64,000 nt of DNA from Psilocybe azurescens. Taxonomy: Eukaryota > Basidiomycota > Agaricomycetes > Agaricales > Agrocybaceae. The translations under genes were made by a program, and so were the position numbers. The notes under the pieces were generated by a model. The model saw only the letters and a list, made by a program, of their open reading frames with translations, ran no database searches and was not told where the DNA came from. Positions 48,181-60,439 of this stretch are shown in pieces. Positions within the stretch are counted from its first letter, which is position 1. The number at the start of each line of letters is the position of its first letter. The DNA lies in NCBI GenBank assembly GCA_023853785.1, contig JAJIRX010000973.1, forward strand, positions 1-64,000, in the 5' to 3' direction.

Positions 48181-50568
48181 ATAATTAAGTAAGAGTATGG
48201 CAATGGTAATCTACAATCAAATTTACACCTACGATCTGTCAATCACACTCAAAATATGAACAATCTGTCTTTAAATGAGCTACCTGTGATGATTATGTCT
48301 ACCAGTTTGTCTCAAAACCTAAATATTCATCCTGGTTGATTATTTTATATTCTTGAAAAGACAATTAATTGATCTATTAAAGTAGGACAGCAGCCCATGT
48401 ATTCATGTTCTCAGAACTATCCTTTTAGTTCATTCCTAAATCAGGGCTATACACCTTTTTGTGTAGGTGATCATTACTTAATATGAAAGCATAATATAAC
48501 CTTATTTGCTAATTATTTTCTGGGATATAAGAGAATAGCCTCTGTACCTGTGTCTATATCTGTGGATGTTTTCTCGCTGGAACTTTGCTCTAAATAGAGG
48601 TGGGACAGTTACTCTTCTGTCAGCCTATTGTCTCATTAAATTGTGCTCTAGATTTTCAAAACCCTTTTGCTTGTCCAGGAATTCTAGCTCAGTTCTCCAC
48701 CCTTACAGCCTCTCATCCATTCAAGAGACTGAAGCTACCCTGAATGGCACCTAGAGTTGATGATATACAACTTCTGCTGATCCTATCACAGGTAGTACAT
48801 TATTAAGAGATTGTCAGGGCAACACTAAAAATCAGTGTTGATCAGTTCGATCTGGGAGGGTAAGCTTTAAGGCTTATTACAATAACTAGTTTAGAAGACT
48901 ACAGACTTAGACATTCACTCTTGGGTGATCACTAGTAGCTAGAGAACTCTCTTAGACAGGCGAGTACATACACACAAGGCACTGAAATAGCAAGGGTGAT
49001 CTCTCGATGTGGGAGGGATCACCAATATCAAGGGATTGCTTTTGGGGGTGAATATACATGGGACACTTAACAGATCTGTTTATAAAAACCTAAACTCAAA
49101 CTATCAAACACTATAAGTGATCACCTGTATTAACATGTAGTAGATCCTTAGTCTCTATAAGCAACTGGGCACACTAGTCCACAGTCCTTAGTTTACTATA
49201 GGCAATGTCCTGAAACAGTCGGATTTCTCTGACAGTTGTTCCTAGTTACTATGAGCAGTCACTAGCCTTTATAGGGTTCCCACCTGTACTTATTAATCCC
49301 CAGGGCAGTCTTACTATAGGCAATGTTTTGAACAGTTGGAGTTCTCTGACAGTTGTCCCTAGTTACTATGAGCAATCACTAGCCATATAGAGTTCCAATC
49401 TGTACTTAACAATCCCCAGGGCAGTCCACAGATGACTTATAAAAGCCTGCTTATCAAGTCTAATAGACCTGATGTTGAATATAACAATGGCAATCACTCA
49501 CAAAACCAGATAGTGCCTAATTGCTTAAGGTGAACTGTAGTGTTTGATTTCTTATCACACAAATCACTAGTCCTCAAAGTATTAACACTGGAATTCTTAT
49601 TCAGAGTAAATTCTGATATAAAATCTGGGGTTTAGATTATTTGGTTCCTATTTTAAGATACAGGGCTGTTTTAATAGACTAAATAGATACTTTGGCTTGT
49701 GATAATTGAAAGAGACTAAGAGAAAAGGAAGGAAATGGACCGCGTGCTGCCTAGCCTTTGCTGCACCAATTATAATAGTGGAAAGTACTAGTTTGCCTGG
49801 GCTTTGGCGCTTATTTGAAGATAACATTGTTGTCCATGCAGCAGTGCCTCCTTGGGTAGCGATCACCCAACTTATTTTATCAGATGGCTCGCAGCTAAGG
49901 CATGTTGGAACTAGATTTGCTTAGGGTATATTTCCTAGGAAACCCTACCAAGGTTCCCAAGCACAGTTGCTATTGGTTTAGGACCTCCTGGAACATCAGG
50001 TGCCCTTATCATAAGGCAAGTTACCTCTAGTATCGTGTGGCAATCACTGACTGGGCAATCCCTCACTCACATTGGCTGCATTGCAAATTACAAGTTTCTT
50101 ATAGTTGGATCTAGTAGACCGCCATATGCTGAGTTGTACACAAGATTTCAATTGCCAATACATTTGGTCCATGGTGCGATGACCCATGTGGCGCAGTGAT
50201 TTCTGATCCCTGAGTGGTTGATCGCCTAATTTTAGTGAACAGCCTTGGTGATGTCTGGACACAGTGATTGCTTTGGCTAATTAATAAGGTTTCCATCACT
50301 TGGCAATTGCTTGTTAAGAGACTGATGGGTGTTACCACTTGTAAGATCCAAGGTCATTTCTTAGGAGTTCTTCCTTGTATGGGACTAATAGCATGATCAA
50401 TGCTATGGGTGATCGCCTCGGGCACTCAGTTATGGTTGCTTTGATAGCTGTGTAGGAAACTAAAGGTAGTCTTTAATTTGTAGCGCTGATTAATAGGCCA
50501 CACTACACCTTAGTTATTTTGTAAGGTCTACTACGCTTGTTGGCCCACTAGGAAGTGAAGTCTCAAAG
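48181..50568. other. Unassigned stretch with a tandem duplication at 49190-49430
   Basis: No recognisable gene. A unit of about 118 bp with ctctgacagttgt, ctagttactatgagca and aatccccagggcagtc is present twice in tandem at 49190-49430. CpG is higher around 49740-50260 than in the surroundings, which suggests a younger or differently modified insert. Confidence 0.5.
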
Positions 50569-50576
50569 CCTAATAG

Positions 50577-51870
50577 TTGGTGGTTCACAAAGTAACTTAT
50601 GACAATTAACTTGGTGATACAAAAGTAACTTATATTCACTTGTGACTAACTTATGGTGTCCAAGTGAACTTTGTCACAAGCCAAGTGAGAATAAGTTACT
50701 TTGTCGCTGCGTGGGAATAAGTTAATGTCACTAACTTGGGTACCAAAGTCATGTCACACTGCAGGCAAAGTAAGTGAAAGTAAAGATGGTAGCTTATCTG
50801 ACCTATTCACACTTGTCTCCCTTGTACTCAATGCCAAAATTTACAATAGAAATGTGGAAAAAATCTTTGATTAGTAGAGAACTCCTCAGGAGTTAGTATT
50901 GTCAATTGAAATACTGATACTAAATCAGAACCTTTTGTAGGAATATGACCTTGGGGATGGGCACTTAAGCCTATTTCTACACAATCTTATCTTCAATAAT
51001 TCAATTCTTTTTAGGAGATGTGCAAAGACCTGAACTAGGTCTATTAAAAATCAAAACATAGTTCTAGAAGAAAATTTGAGACAGAGTAAACATAACAAGC
51101 CATCATAGTAGTACTACTTTAGTGTACCATAGGGTTACTCATTTTCATAACTAAATTTTTCTCACTTCTACAGCTAAAGCTAATGTGAATACTTCAAATT
51201 TAAATGCCTAAGTTTGAAGCTGATCTTGTCACTTTCACTTAACCACCCAAGTTAAGTTAATTCAAGTTAGAATTTTCACTTTACCAGCAAATTTAATGAG
51301 TAACTTGATAGGTAAGGTTTCAGAACATAAAATTAATCATTTAGCCATGCAAATATCCAAGAGGGAAAGGGTCAATGAACACTCAGTACAGGTGTAAGTT
51401 GATAAGCCTGGGATCTAATAATGTTTACCAGATGTGATACAGAGAATTATATTACATGGGGACACCTGTGAAGTATTCTGTATACCCAGTCAAAATAATA
51501 CTGTTCATAAATCAATTCCCAGTGCTCTGGAAAAAGTGGCATCTTGCTCAAGTTGACCACCCCCATATTCTGAGCATAAGACAGACCTCTTCCCCAATAT
51601 GCATTGAGTAGCCAACTTGGCACATAAACTGCACAAACAGTGTTTTGCACTTTAAAACTTCTTAACTGTCTTTATATTACTTCTATATGGTGGCCAAAAT
51701 TATTTACTTAGAGAATTACCAACAGGGTACAATTAAAGTTACTGGCAACCAGTGACTGTTAGTGTAAGTGAGCCCAAGTTAATTTGGCCAAGCGTGGGAA
51801 TAAGTGAACACATTAACTTGGCTGGCATAAGTGAGCTAAGTTAACTTGAATAAGTTACTTTATTGACAGT
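50577..51870. mobile_element. hAT-like non-autonomous element, 1,294 bp, with perfect 8-bp target duplication
   Basis: CCTAATAG occurs at 50569-50576 and again at 51871-51878. Between them are imperfect inverted ends (TTGGTGGTTCACAAAGTAAC, then TTAT, versus the inverse ACTGTCAATAAAGTAACTTA) with extra AAGTAACTTA/AAGTTAACTT motifs inside both ends. There is no transposase reading frame. An eight-base duplication with short degenerate TIRs fits the hAT superfamily. Confidence 0.78.
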
Positions 51871-52005
51871 CCTAATAGTCTGGTGTATCTCCTACCCTTC
51901 ACTAGTATAATGTACTAGGTTATTACAGATAACAATCGCAAAAATAAGGGCCTCTGTGTCTCACTATGGATTGTAAGCTCAGAATGGTTTACACCATTTC
52001 ACTGT

Positions 52006-52545
52006 ACAGCTATTGAAACAGATGAATTGCATACCTATTTTACTACTTATTTACCGCATTTTGAATGAACATTCATTCTTGACAGATTGGAGCTGCACAC
52101 CAAATATGTATTGAATGTATTTAAAATTTCTGCAGAAGCGGAGGCCGTACTGTTCTTCAATGGCTGGTGGTGGAGGCCGTACAGCTAGTGAAACAGATGA
52201 ATTCTATACCTATTTTACTACCTATTTACCGCATTTTTGAATGGACATTTATTCTTGAAAGAATGGAGCTGCATGCAAAATATGTATTGAATGTAATTTA
52301 AAATTCTGCAAAAGCGGAGGCCATTCTGTGCTTCAATGGCTGGCGGCGAAGGCTGTGTAGCTTGGAAACTACATAAATTTCTTACCTATTTTACTACCTA
52401 TTTACCAAATTTTTGAATGAACATTTATTCTTGAAAGAATGGAGCTGCATATAAAATATGTACTGAATGTAATTTAAAATTCTGCAAAAGCGCAGGCCAT
52501 TCTGTACTTCAATGTTTAATTGTGGAGTCCATGAAGCCAGGAAAC
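52006..52545. repeat. Three tandem copies of a unit of about 175 bp
   Basis: Copies start near 52006, 52181 and 52356. Each contains acctattttactacttattt-like sequence, ttgaatgaacatttattctt, tggagctgcat, tattgaatgtaatttaaaat and cggaggcc. The sequence is probably satellite-like or a repeated transposon end. Confidence 0.85.
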
Positions 52546-52948
52546 TGGATAAATTGGAGTGGACCTCTGGCTCTACTTCTTCCCCCAATTTTCTCTACAA
52601 TTGAATCTAGATTAGTAAACCAACCATGGTAAAAGTATCAAAATAGGGATGAAAATATCCCATGGAATGGTCATTAGAATGGCAGTAGCCAGTGCCAAAT
52701 TTGCTGCAAACTGGCTGCCTAAATCAAAAAATTTCCCCCACAGGGCCAGTGTTTGGTGTATCAGGGATGGGCCTACTTGACACTGTACCTCACATGAGAA
52801 TTTTAGGCCCTCACTTGACACCGTGACAAGCACAAGATAATTGGCTTTTCAGTGAGTTTCTTTCAGGCCGTGTGACACATTAGATCATAAATAATTCAAA
52901 TTCTGTATGGTCCATCATTTGATCACTGTCCCATGTGTAGAATGAGAA

Positions 52949-53690
52949 TATTCCACAGTGGGAATCCAGAACACCAAAATGCAGCAGGTATTGCCATACT
53001 GTTAAATATGCACATAACTAGATGAAAAGAAGCAACAGCATATGAACTGATTCCAGGGAGAGCTATGAGACTAAAGCTCCCCTGGCATGGCAACATCAAC
53101 TTACATATATTAGCAATCTATACGCCAAACAGTACTGTAGACAATGCAAAATACTTGGAAGAGCTGAACAGTATATGGATTGCAAATGACCTACAGAGGC
53201 CAGACACCATGCTGGATGACTATAACATTGTTGAAGAGGCTGTGGACAGGGAATCCCAAAACTGGGCCCATAATGTGGCAAATGATGCACTTGATATGCT
53301 GAAAGCCACCCTCAATGTAGCTGATGCATGGCGAAATGAAAATCTGGACCAAATAGAGTTTACATGGGCACAACTGCCAGGAAATGGACCAAAATCACAC
53401 CTAGACAGAATATACCTTGAGCCCAATATTGCATCATGCGCTGTCCAATAGAAGACAGACATACCTGAAGTGTCCACAGACTATAAATTGGTCTCGGTAA
53501 AGGTGTTCCATCCAGGAGCACCCTACATAGGCAAAGGACAATATAGTGCACCAATCCACCTATTACATGATAAAGCAGTTAGAAACAAGCTGAATGAAAT
53601 GGGGCTAGACCTTGAAAAGGATATCAAGAAGTGCAAAGACACAGTCACTGATAGGGGAACTGATGATGATCCCACACAGATACAGAATGT
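52949..53690 (+). pseudogene. Non-LTR retrotransposon endonuclease (EEP) domain fragment
   Basis: The frame reads IFHSGNPEHQNAAGIAILLN, ATAYELIPGRAMRLKLPW, ILAIYTPN, DTMLDDYNIVEEAVDR (family GDFN, here DDYN), FTWAQLPGNG, SHLDRIYLEPNIA and STDYKLVSVKVFHPGAPYIG. This is the apurinic-type endonuclease of fungal LINE ORF2. It has internal stops (TGA near 53022, TAG near 53449). The reverse transcriptase should follow, but the copy is cut at 53691 by transposon T3. Confidence 0.85.
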
Positions 53691-53691
53691 A

Positions 53692-54405
53692 CAGTGGCTC
53701 AAAAAACTGTCCCACTTTTGCAACTTTTGTATTAAATTGCTAATAACATGGAAACCCTTCGACTAAAAGGTCTGAAATTAATACATGTTATAGTTGAACA
53801 TGTGACCTTTATAATTGCATCTAAGATCATGCGATTAGGATTGAGCAATAAAATAGACAAAATAATACAAAAGTGGAACAGTTTTTTGACCCTCTATTTA
53901 ATACTTAGTATGACCACCTTTTGCCTTGATAACAGCCTCCGTTCTCCTTGGCATGCTTTCTATGAGATTTTGGTATGTTTCTGGGGGATTTTGTTCCATT
54001 CTGCAGCCAGTCTCTCCCACTATTCAAATACTCCTTTGGGTGGTATTTCATAGATGTTCTTTTGTCTTTGGAGGTGCACCCACAAGTGTTCAATGGGGTT
54101 GATGTCAGGGGATTGAGGAGGCCATTCCATAACTTCAATGTTGTTATCCAAAAACCACTGACTGGCCCCTTTGGAGGTGTGTTTGGGGTCATTATCCTGC
54201 TGAAAAATTCTCTCTCCCTCTGTCATCTCCAAGTTTTCAAAGCTTTCATCCAGTCCATGCTCCAAAATCTCACAGTATTGCACTGCATTCATCTTCCCCT
54301 CAACCTCCACAAGTGTCCCCACCCCATTCCAGCCCATACACCCCCATACCATGAGATTATTCCCTCCTCTATGCTTGACAGTTGGCAGTACTTTACCATG
54401 CCCCA
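53692..54405. mobile_element. Truncated Tc1/mariner-type transposon T3
   Basis: The left end CAGTGGCTCAAAAAACTGTC follows TA (53690-53691) and has an inner inverted copy at about 53869-53893, as in T1, T2 and T4. No right end was found. The sequence passes into decamer-repeat DNA at about 54400. Confidence 0.85.
53905..54400 (-). pseudogene. C-terminal part of a T3 transposase
   Basis: VKHRGGNNLMVWGCMGWNGV, GKMNAVQYCEILEHGLDESF, RIFQQDNDPKHTSKGASQW, VMEWPPQSPDINPIEHLW (second and third catalytic residues), then after a frame change the MPRRMEAV-like end. The N-terminal HTH and first Asp are missing because the element is truncated. It is closest to T2. Confidence 0.85.
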
Positions 54406-54800
54406 CCCATTCCAAATGGAATCAATGGAATCCAGTTAGAGTCCAGATCAATTCCAGTTGGATTCCATTTAATGGTTTCAAATGGAATGGTCTGGAATCA
54501 TGGAATGTGCCCATTCCAACTGGAATCCAAGTTCATTCCAGCTTATTCCATTCTATAGAAAACTGTGTGATTTTCACTAAGTCCAACTTTAAATGTGTAC
54601 TTTACCTCCACCCAGAAGCTCCATGTGGAGTCCACCAACTCCATATAAAAGTGGTGGACTCCAAACAATTCCAGATAGAGTCCAGGTGGAGTCCAGGTGG
54701 ACTCTAAACAAGTTCACTTAAGTCCACCTGGAGTTCAATTAGAATCCACCTGGAATCCAGTTGGAGTTTAATTTCATGAAATAGAATCCAGTTGAATTCC
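54405..54800. repeat. GGAATCC-type decamer repeat
   Basis: Dense 10-11-bp variants of tggaatccagt and tccacctggag alternate on both strands, and many are self-complementary. A copy of the conserved end (cagtactttaccatgcccca) sits at 54391. Confidence 0.75.
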
Positions 54801-54902
54801 AACTGAAATATATTAATCTTTCAATCTTAATATCAATTCATATAAGTTAATATAATGTATTAACAACTATGTAATACATTGTTATATATTTGCAAGATCC
54901 AT

Positions 54903-55070
54903 TATTTAAAAAAAAAAAAACAAAAAAAAAACATACCAAACAGACAAAAAATGGGGAGGGAGATACATACTTGGGTCAGATAAACAAACAAACATATAAG
55001 TGCAAAATAAAATGAGAAAAGAAAAAGAAGAAAAAAGAAGAAAAAAACACAAAAAAAGAAGGGAAAACCT
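54903..55070. repeat. A-rich low-complexity tract
   Basis: Long A runs broken by single C or G. This could be the tail of a retroposed copy, but no source gene is visible. Confidence 0.7.
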
Positions 55071-56878
55071 TAAAAAGGGGGCAGGAGGGCAGTCATGTTG
55101 GTCATAGCCCCTCTGTATGTGTTGTGGTTGTTGTAGGGTGCATCATGTCAGTTGTACATGTTGTGGTCATGGTCATACACATTGCATTGGTCATATGTGG
55201 CTGTACAGCAGTGGCGTGCTACACCTGCTGTGTCCATTGAACTATATAGTGTGCAATTTGATATAGAAATCAAAACCAAAACACAAACCAGAGAGGAATG
55301 GTCTAGACTAGATAAGACAACTCTCTCCCTGTTGAGTTAAAGTGAGGGCTGGCTTAGCCACTAGGTTGTGAAGATGTATGTAGTCTGAGGAGGGCAGGGA
55401 TGTCTGAAGGAGGATAGATGGATAAGGGAGTATAAAATACCCTTGAGTGTTTACTGGGAGGAAGCTATCCAACTTGATTAGGGTAGAATAGTGTGAATGG
55501 GAAGTGATGACTGTGGAGGGGCCAAATGACTAGATAAATCGTAGGGATGGATACGGGGGCAGGAGTGAGAATGTAGTCTTGATCCTAGCGCGCTTCAATC
55601 GAGTCCACAACTTCTACAAAGCCAGAAGTAAGGTCTGGTGGTAGAATAATGACTAGAGCGGCCTGGAGTGATAGATGGTGAAGGATTGTGCAATATTCTT
55701 GAACCAAAAAATCAAACAGAGCAGTGAGGCGGATAAAGGATGACTAGGGCGATGGATGAAGATGAAAACAAGACCAAGATTGCTGAATAAAATATTCTGG
55801 AGCAATAGAAGCGATGGGGAGTTGAGGATCTGGATGTAGAGGAAGAATGAAGGGCTTGGAGGATGATAGGATCGAAATGAACAGGATAAAATTCTCTGTG
55901 ATGAGAGAACGTGGGTGGTTTGATAGACTGGTCTATCCACTGATGGATGTCTTGAATAACTGGAGTAATTGCTGGATTTTGTGCTGAATACTGATAATAA
56001 CTTCTTGAGTGCGTACTGGAGTGCTGATATTGAGTGCTGATAACTTTGAAAACTTTGCTGTGAAGAAATTTGGGGCTTGTAACTTCTTTGCATTCCAAGC
56101 GATACTACTACATGGTTTATATACCAGAGAACCTAGAAAAATATTTAAAAGAGATCAAGCGTCCAAACTATACTAATCATTGTGTAGAACGACACCCTGT
56201 AGTCCTATCTGCCAACTACATACACTAGAATAAAGGCTGAAGGAGTTTAGGAGTGAAAAATAGAAGGATGAGTAAGTAAGTAACATAGAATGAGTAAGAA
56301 GTATAAGCAGGATTATGAAAAGCGAAGTGAGATGAGTAAGAAAGAAGCGAAGCTGAGTAAATACAATAAGCAAGAATGACAAAAGGAAGGAAGGATCAAT
56401 CATATGAAAGTATCAGACAATAGAAAAGGAGCCAAAATAGCGAACAAGTACCATGCTAATGAATAGAACCAGTCTATTCATGGCACAGCTCAGTCATCCA
56501 TTACCAAGACTGCTGAGTGAGACAAAGATTTGCTGCATATGTGGAATCCAGTTAAGGACCAAATAGTTGTAGATGACCAAATGCTGATGACGATGGTGAT
56601 ATATGATGCTGTGCAGTGCTGTGCATACTAGGATAGATAGGAATGATGTCCAGGAATAAGCTGTGTATAGCCTTGAGGTTCAAAATAGATAGACAATTGA
56701 ATCATTGATAGGGAATGTAGCTGATCAAATGGTTGGAGTGGAGATTGAAAGTTGGAATGGAGATTGAAGTGGACTGTAAATGGGCTTTGACGTTGAATAT
56801 TGAGTGATGTGCTTCAGATAAAAATGCAAAATAATAACCCTGGCTTCTGCATGCAATGGGGAGTCAAGATGGATGCTC
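55071..56878. other. Unassigned stretch
   Basis: No recognisable gene. The minus-strand frames at 55653-56098 are Ser/His-rich and overlap in different registers. CpG is somewhat higher at 55500-56400 than in neighbouring DNA. Confidence 0.45.
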
Positions 56879-56881
56879 TAA

Positions 56882-57753
56882 GGGCCTGTTTGGCTGCACC
56901 ATCTTGCAGATGGTAACTATGCACAATCTTCATATTTAGTAACTCGTGACTTGATTAGATAATGTGACTGATTTGTGACCGCATGAATGAAATGTGCAGA
57001 TTTTGTGTCTTGTCCTTTGTTACCTTGTATTTCTGGCTTTTTCTGGATATTTTTGTCTCCATACCATCCAAATTCTCTGGGGAGTGTACTTACTGGGCAA
57101 AGACTGATAAAAACTTTTGAGAGATACAGAGAAGGTAACACTCAGTAGAATAGATACTACTGAACTATGTACTTATTATAACCATCTCTTTTGGTCACGA
57201 GTGACAGACCCTCTTGAAATGAAGAGTTTTTAAATATGTCACAGTCACAGAGATGGTTGAAGAGTTGGTAAAAGGCAAATCAAAAAAGGTTTAAAATTCA
57301 AATACATCATTAAAAAATACAAAAAGTGTCTAATTTAACCTGTATTATTTTTTCCCCCAATGTCTGAAAGCCTCTCATTCATCAAGAACATTTTTGAACA
57401 TTTTGGGTTCAATGCTGTGGAGAGTTGATAGTGATGTGCTGGATCTGACCTGGGCCAAAATAAAGTCAAGGCAGCTAGGGCTTGAAGACATGAAGAGGTG
57501 TTAGAAATAGATCACACTCCAGACCTCATGAATACATGGTCATAATTGTATAGTAAAGTGCTTAACACAAGTCTTTGGTGATATAGACCCCTACAAGGCT
57601 GGGGAGACACTGAAGCAGTGTGTGTAGGTAGAGAGTGGATATTGATTTCAATGCCACTCAAAGTCACAGATATTATCTAATCAAGTTGCGAGTTACTAAA
57701 TATGGAGATTGTACATAGTTACCATCCGCAAGATGGTGCAGCCAAACAGGCCC
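56882..57753. mobile_element. PIF/Harbinger-like MITE, 872 bp
   Basis: The ends GGGCCTGTTTGGCTGCACCA (with further matching sequence, about 75 bp in all) are inverted at 57676-57753. TAA flanks both sides (56879-56881 and 57754-57756), the 3-bp duplication typical of PIF/Harbinger. No transposase. Confidence 0.8.
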
Positions 57754-57799
57754 TAAGCTTATAGATAAATCTCATATCCAATCAAAATTGGTGTATGAC

Positions 57800-58330
57800 A
57801 CCATCCTTGTCCTCATCCTTGCCGTTGCTCTCGTTGTTTCCCTCCTTGCCCCCCTCGCTGTTGCCCCCTTGCCCCCGTCCTCGCTGTTGCCCTCCTTACC
57901 CCTCACTCTTGCCCTCTTGCTGTTGCCCTTGCCTCCCCCCCTCATCCTTGCTGTTGCCCCCTGCCCCCCCCCCCTTGCACTCACCATCACTGTCAACCTT
58001 GCACTCACTCTTGCCCTTGCTCTTGCACTTGCTGTCACTGTCAGCCTTGCTCTTAGCCTTGGCCTTGCCCATGTCCTCATTGTTGTGGTTGTCCACTTTC
58101 ATGTCCTTGTTGTTGCAGTCATCCACATCCACATCTACGCCATCATCATCACAATCATGGTTGTGGTTGTGATCATCCTCATCTATGTCCATGTCCTTGT
58201 CCACATCCTCATCATCACGGTTGCAGTCACAATCATCCTTGTCTGCAGCCTCATTGTCACGGTCGTGGTCATGGTCCATTGTTGTGGCCGTTGTGGTCTT
58301 TGGCATCCTCCGTCGTGTCAGGTTGGCTGT
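57800..58330. repeat. CTTGCC/CATCCT-type low-complexity minisatellite
   Basis: Hexamer- and trimer-like runs (cttgcccttgctcttgc, catcctcatc). The long frames on both strands (Leu/Val/Ala on plus, Asp/Lys/Asn on minus) are artefacts of the repeat. Confidence 0.8.
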
Positions 58331-58639
58331 TGCCTGGCTCTGACCAACAAGGGGTAGCGGTGGTGGCGGTTGGAAGAAAGGGTGGGGCCAGCATACCAGT
58401 GTGGTAACAACAAGTCATGCATGTGACATTGTTTAATACTTGCTGAGAATTGCCGAGAAATTATTTAATATGGTATGTATAGAATCATTTTTTATAATTA
58501 CCAATGGCTTTATTGCTCACTTGGTTTATTGCTTGTGTGCAGTGTTCTCAGAAGCATGTGTTCAATCTCAGTTTGTGTATTTTCTTTTTTACTATACAAT
58601 AAAATATAAATAAAATCCGGGGACCTTCCTCCACCTGGA

Positions 58640-58950
58640 GTTCATTTGAATTTGGCCCTAAAATTGTGTATTCATGCTAATATACATGATTTATGACTTA
58701 AATCCACATGAAATCCATATGGAGGATGTGGAACTCCACATGAAGTTCCACATGGAGTTCCACATCCTCCACATTGGTCCACATGGAGGATGAGTGGATT
58801 CCAGCTGGACTCCAGTTGGAGTCTCCACCTCTAAAAGGCTGGTACACCTGCCAAAAAGAGTCACCAAACTCCATGTGGACTCCACCAACTCCGGCATGGA
58901 GTTGGTGGACTCCACATGGAATACCTGGGTGGGGGTAAAGACCTCCACCC
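58640..58950. repeat. Decamer repeat with conserved end
   Basis: Units such as ccacatggagttccacat and ggattccagctggactcca are followed by atacctgggtgggggtaaag, the same terminal motif as in the other SINE-like tails. Confidence 0.7.
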
Positions 58951-60260
58951 TGCTTTGGATATCCTGGAGTTGGTGCCAGCTTTCTCTCCATCTCTGATCC
59001 GTTCCCATGCTTGTGTAGCATTGGACAACATGTCTGATGATGAGCCATTCTCCTCCCCAATGGACACCTGTCTTTGTGCTCGTACTGCACTAGCCAATAT
59101 GTAATCTGATGATGAGCCCAATCTACCCTCAGCCTCTGCTTGCTCCCACACCTGCCCTGCTTTGGATGTGCTGGCATTATATCCAAGCCCCTCCTGTCCC
59201 CCAACCTGCTCTGTCTTTTCAACATGGTATCCAATGACAATGAAGGCCCTGCCCATCGCTGTTATGACTAGTCTTTTTCTTTTTCCTTTTCTTTTCTTTT
59301 TCTTTTCCTTTTCTTTGTCATCTTTTGCATCATTGATACATCATCGTATGCGCTGATGAACTCTGCTTTCTATCATTCTCCGAAACCCCATCTTTTATTT
59401 CACTTCCATCTTTTATGATACATCTTTCAATGAACGCTTGATCTGTTTCTTCTATTCTTATATACATCTGCTGATGAACATTCAAAACGTGTTTCAACTT
59501 GCTGTACGGTTCATAGTATTTATACCAGGAAGGATCCACTGTATTCTTTAGCTAGTTCTTGAGAATCCAACCTGCTTAACCTGCTCAACTTGAACTTGAA
59601 CTTGTTCTTGTAAACGATTGGTGGTTAGATTACGCACACTGCATGATTCTAACTTGAGATTGTAACAATCGCAGTCTGTATCCTTATTTTCTTTCTCCTG
59701 ATTTGTCTGAAGGTGTGGACAGTCCCTCAAAGAAAGCAAGGCTCTCAAAAAGAGTATTGGCCTGAAGACTTTGCGGACATGGATGATGAATGGTTTGCAT
59801 AGTTTACTGTATTGTGGTTATATGTATATAATTTTTGGACAATACAGTTATTGCAATGGTTTCTACATCATCACTAAGAATTGGTCCACAATAACAAAAT
59901 AAAACAGGTTGGGATAGCTGAACGAGTAAGCACTGGGTCAGCACATGTTCCAATCCACAATTTGTACAGAATAACAAAATAGAACAGGTTAGGATACCTG
60001 CATTGGTGGGCACCAGATTGGCAATGTCTAAATTATGCACTGAGCAGACTGGGTTGGCACCTCTACATTCTATGCTGCAATCCTGCACCATAAAAGAGAA
60101 AAAGTGACCCATTTTGAACCCTGGACATCATATCTTAATATCCATGCAATACCACTACACAAACAGTTTCAGTAATGGCTAGTCTCTTTCCTTTTGCTCA
60201 TCTCATGTCAGACCCGGACAGAATTGATACTGACACCTGCACCAAAAATAACTAATTGCT
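58951..60260. other. Unassigned, with a CT microsatellite and a possible tRNA-like head
   Basis: A ttttcctttt microsatellite lies at 59275-59320. At about 59905-59970 two copies of aacaaaataaaacaggtt-like sequence flank a stretch with B-box-like gttccaatcc, possibly another SINE head. No gene was recognised. Confidence 0.4.
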
Positions 60261-60439
60261 ATACTTATCACTCCCCAGTTTTCCTTGAGGATTCCTCAGA
60301 CCCATGGAATCCTCAAGGAATATTGAAGGAATCTGCTAAAAGTGAAGGAATCAGTGAGGAATCTCTGTGAATCTGGTGAATCCTTAAGGAATCTGCAAGG
60401 AATCTAATAAATTTGCAGAGTACTATCATTTGACATATA

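Noticed and set aside
57788..58357. 189-residue Leu/Val-rich 'membrane protein'
   Set aside because: It is produced by hexamer repeats. The opposite strand gives an equally long Asp/Lys-rich frame, so neither is credible.
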